This document shows, one piece after another, positions 6,775-7,351 of a stretch of DNA of 7,351 nucleotides. Each line of letters begins with the position of its first letter. The stretch's first letter is position 1. The notes under the pieces were generated by a model, which did not search any database, had not been told where the DNA came from, and was given only the letters and a program-made list of their open reading frames with translations. Source of the DNA: Nitrospiria bacterium (GTDB taxonomy: Bacteria; Nitrospirota; Nitrospiria; Nitrospirales; UBA8639); contig JAUIKP010000157.1 of assembly GCA_030430725.1 (NCBI GenBank), positions 1 through 7,351 on the forward strand. Reading direction: 5' to 3'. A program made the translations under genes and the position numbers.

Positions 6775-7351
6775 CTAATTTTGAATTTCCCAGGATGTTG
6801 ACGCCGTACCGGGGAAGCCAGCGGAGGTCATCGTCACTCCATTCATCAGCCACACGGCCACCGCGCCACTCGTGGTATTGCGCCAGATGATATCGGCATT
6901 GCCATCGGCATCCGTATCGCCAACTTGTCTAATTTCCCAAGTTGAGCTTACCACACCCAATGAGCCAGTAGCGGAGGGAGCCGCTGTCCCATTTAACAAC
7001 CATACCGCAGCGCTACCATTCGTATGCCGCCAGACAAGGTCGCCCTTGCCATCACCGTTCAGGTCCCCGACTCCCTGGATGGCCCACGCTGTCGACGCAG
7101 TGCCAGGGAAACCAGCGGATGTCATCGTCACCCCATTCATCAGCCACACGGCCACTGCGCCACTCGTGGTATTGCGCCAGATGATATCCGCCTTGCCATC
7201 AGCATCTGTATCACCCACCCCAGAGATCTGATACGCAGAACTCACTACACCTAATGAGCCGGTGGCGGAGGGGGCGGCTGTCCCATCTAGCAACCATACC
7301 GCAGCACTACCATTCGTATGCCGCCAGACAAGGTCGGCCTTGCCGTCACCG
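6775..7351 (-). CDS. C-terminal part of an FG-GAP/VCBS-type repeat protein, 5' end off window
   Basis: The minus-strand frame is open to the right edge; the apparent start at 7293 is an internal TTG (Leu in VWLLDG). Only repeats are visible: a partial unit at 7213-7351, then 7066-7212, 6919-7065 and a terminal unit at 6778-6918, each 49 residues. Two types alternate. Type A has DGKxDLVWRHTNGSAAVWLL and then GTAAPSATGSLGVVSS. Type B has DTDADGxADIIWRNTTSGAV and then MTSAGFPGTAST. The calcium-loop aspartates are conserved. The protein ends SWEIQN, at the same repeat position where the neighbouring metallophosphoesterase ends DWQIQ, so the tails are homologous. The N-terminal domain, which would tell the function, is outside the window. 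It is probably an exported or surface protein, by analogy with the neighbour. Confidence 0.88.
   Translation of the reverse strand, partial: GDGKADLVWRHTNGSAAVWLLDGTAAPSATGSLGVVSSAYQISGVGDTDADGKADIIWRNTTSGAVAVWLMNGVTMTSAGFPGTASTAWAIQGVGDLNGDGKGDLVWRHTNGSAAVWLLNGTAAPSATGSLGVVSSTWEIRQVGDTDADGNADIIWRNTTSGAVAVWLMNGVTMTSAGFPGTASTSWEIQN
6778..7351 (-). repeat. Alternating A/B 147-bp coding repeats with a 294-bp higher-order period
   Basis: The stretch at 6817-6922 recurs at 7111-7216 with only a few base differences, an offset of exactly 294 bp (98 residues, two 49-residue units). The A-type stretch near 6960-7060 likewise recurs near 7254-7351. The high nucleotide identity between A/B pairs, compared with the diverged single units of the neighbouring gene, indicates recent duplication of a two-unit block. 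Confidence 0.85.

Overview
This window looks like an accessory stretch of an environmental, probably Gram-negative, bacterial chromosome. The coding regions are moderately GC-rich. There are several layers of decaying insertion sequences, and two minus-strand genes end in FG-GAP/VCBS-type repeats of the kind seen in secreted proteins of large-genome environmental bacteria such as Nitrospirota or Proteobacteria. The taxon cannot be fixed from sequence alone, so this is a weak inference.

Left part (1-3212): a pile of insertion sequences. Positions 1-975 hold most of an IS110-family (IS1111-like) DEDD transposase that enters from the left edge. It is followed by about 275 bp of structured non-coding DNA (976-1252) where IS1111-type elements carry their guide RNA and right end. 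Next comes an IS3-family element (copy 1, about 1253-2481) with orfA and orfB. Its orfA is broken by an early TAG and its orfB by a one-base deletion near the 3' end. Directly abutting its right terminal repeat is the 3' remnant of a second, related IS3 element (copy 2, 2482-3212). Copy 2 has no 5' half and has its own one-base deletion. The simplest history is nested: copy 1 jumped into orfB of copy 2, then the IS110-family element inserted into the left tip of copy 1. This predicts that the missing half of copy 2 lies just beyond the left edge of the window.

Middle (3330-5444, minus strand): a large secreted protein. It has a Sec signal peptide, a purple-acid-phosphatase N-terminal domain, a calcineurin-like metallophosphoesterase domain with all expected metal-ligand motifs, and a C-terminal tail of five repeats with an exact 49-residue period and calcium-loop (DxNxDGxxD) motifs.

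Right part: 5457-6774 is a 1.3-kb AT-rich, gene-poor spacer in which only small palindromes and a hairpin are visible. From 6775 to the right edge, on the minus strand, is the 3' end of a second repeat protein. It has the same 49-residue period, arranged as alternating A and B units (98 residues, 294 bp). Both repeat genes end at the same point of the repeat and share an IRQVGD junction before the last unit, so their tails are related modules. The two genes probably encode exported proteins with related C-terminal domains. Nothing in the sequence links them functionally to the insertion sequences.
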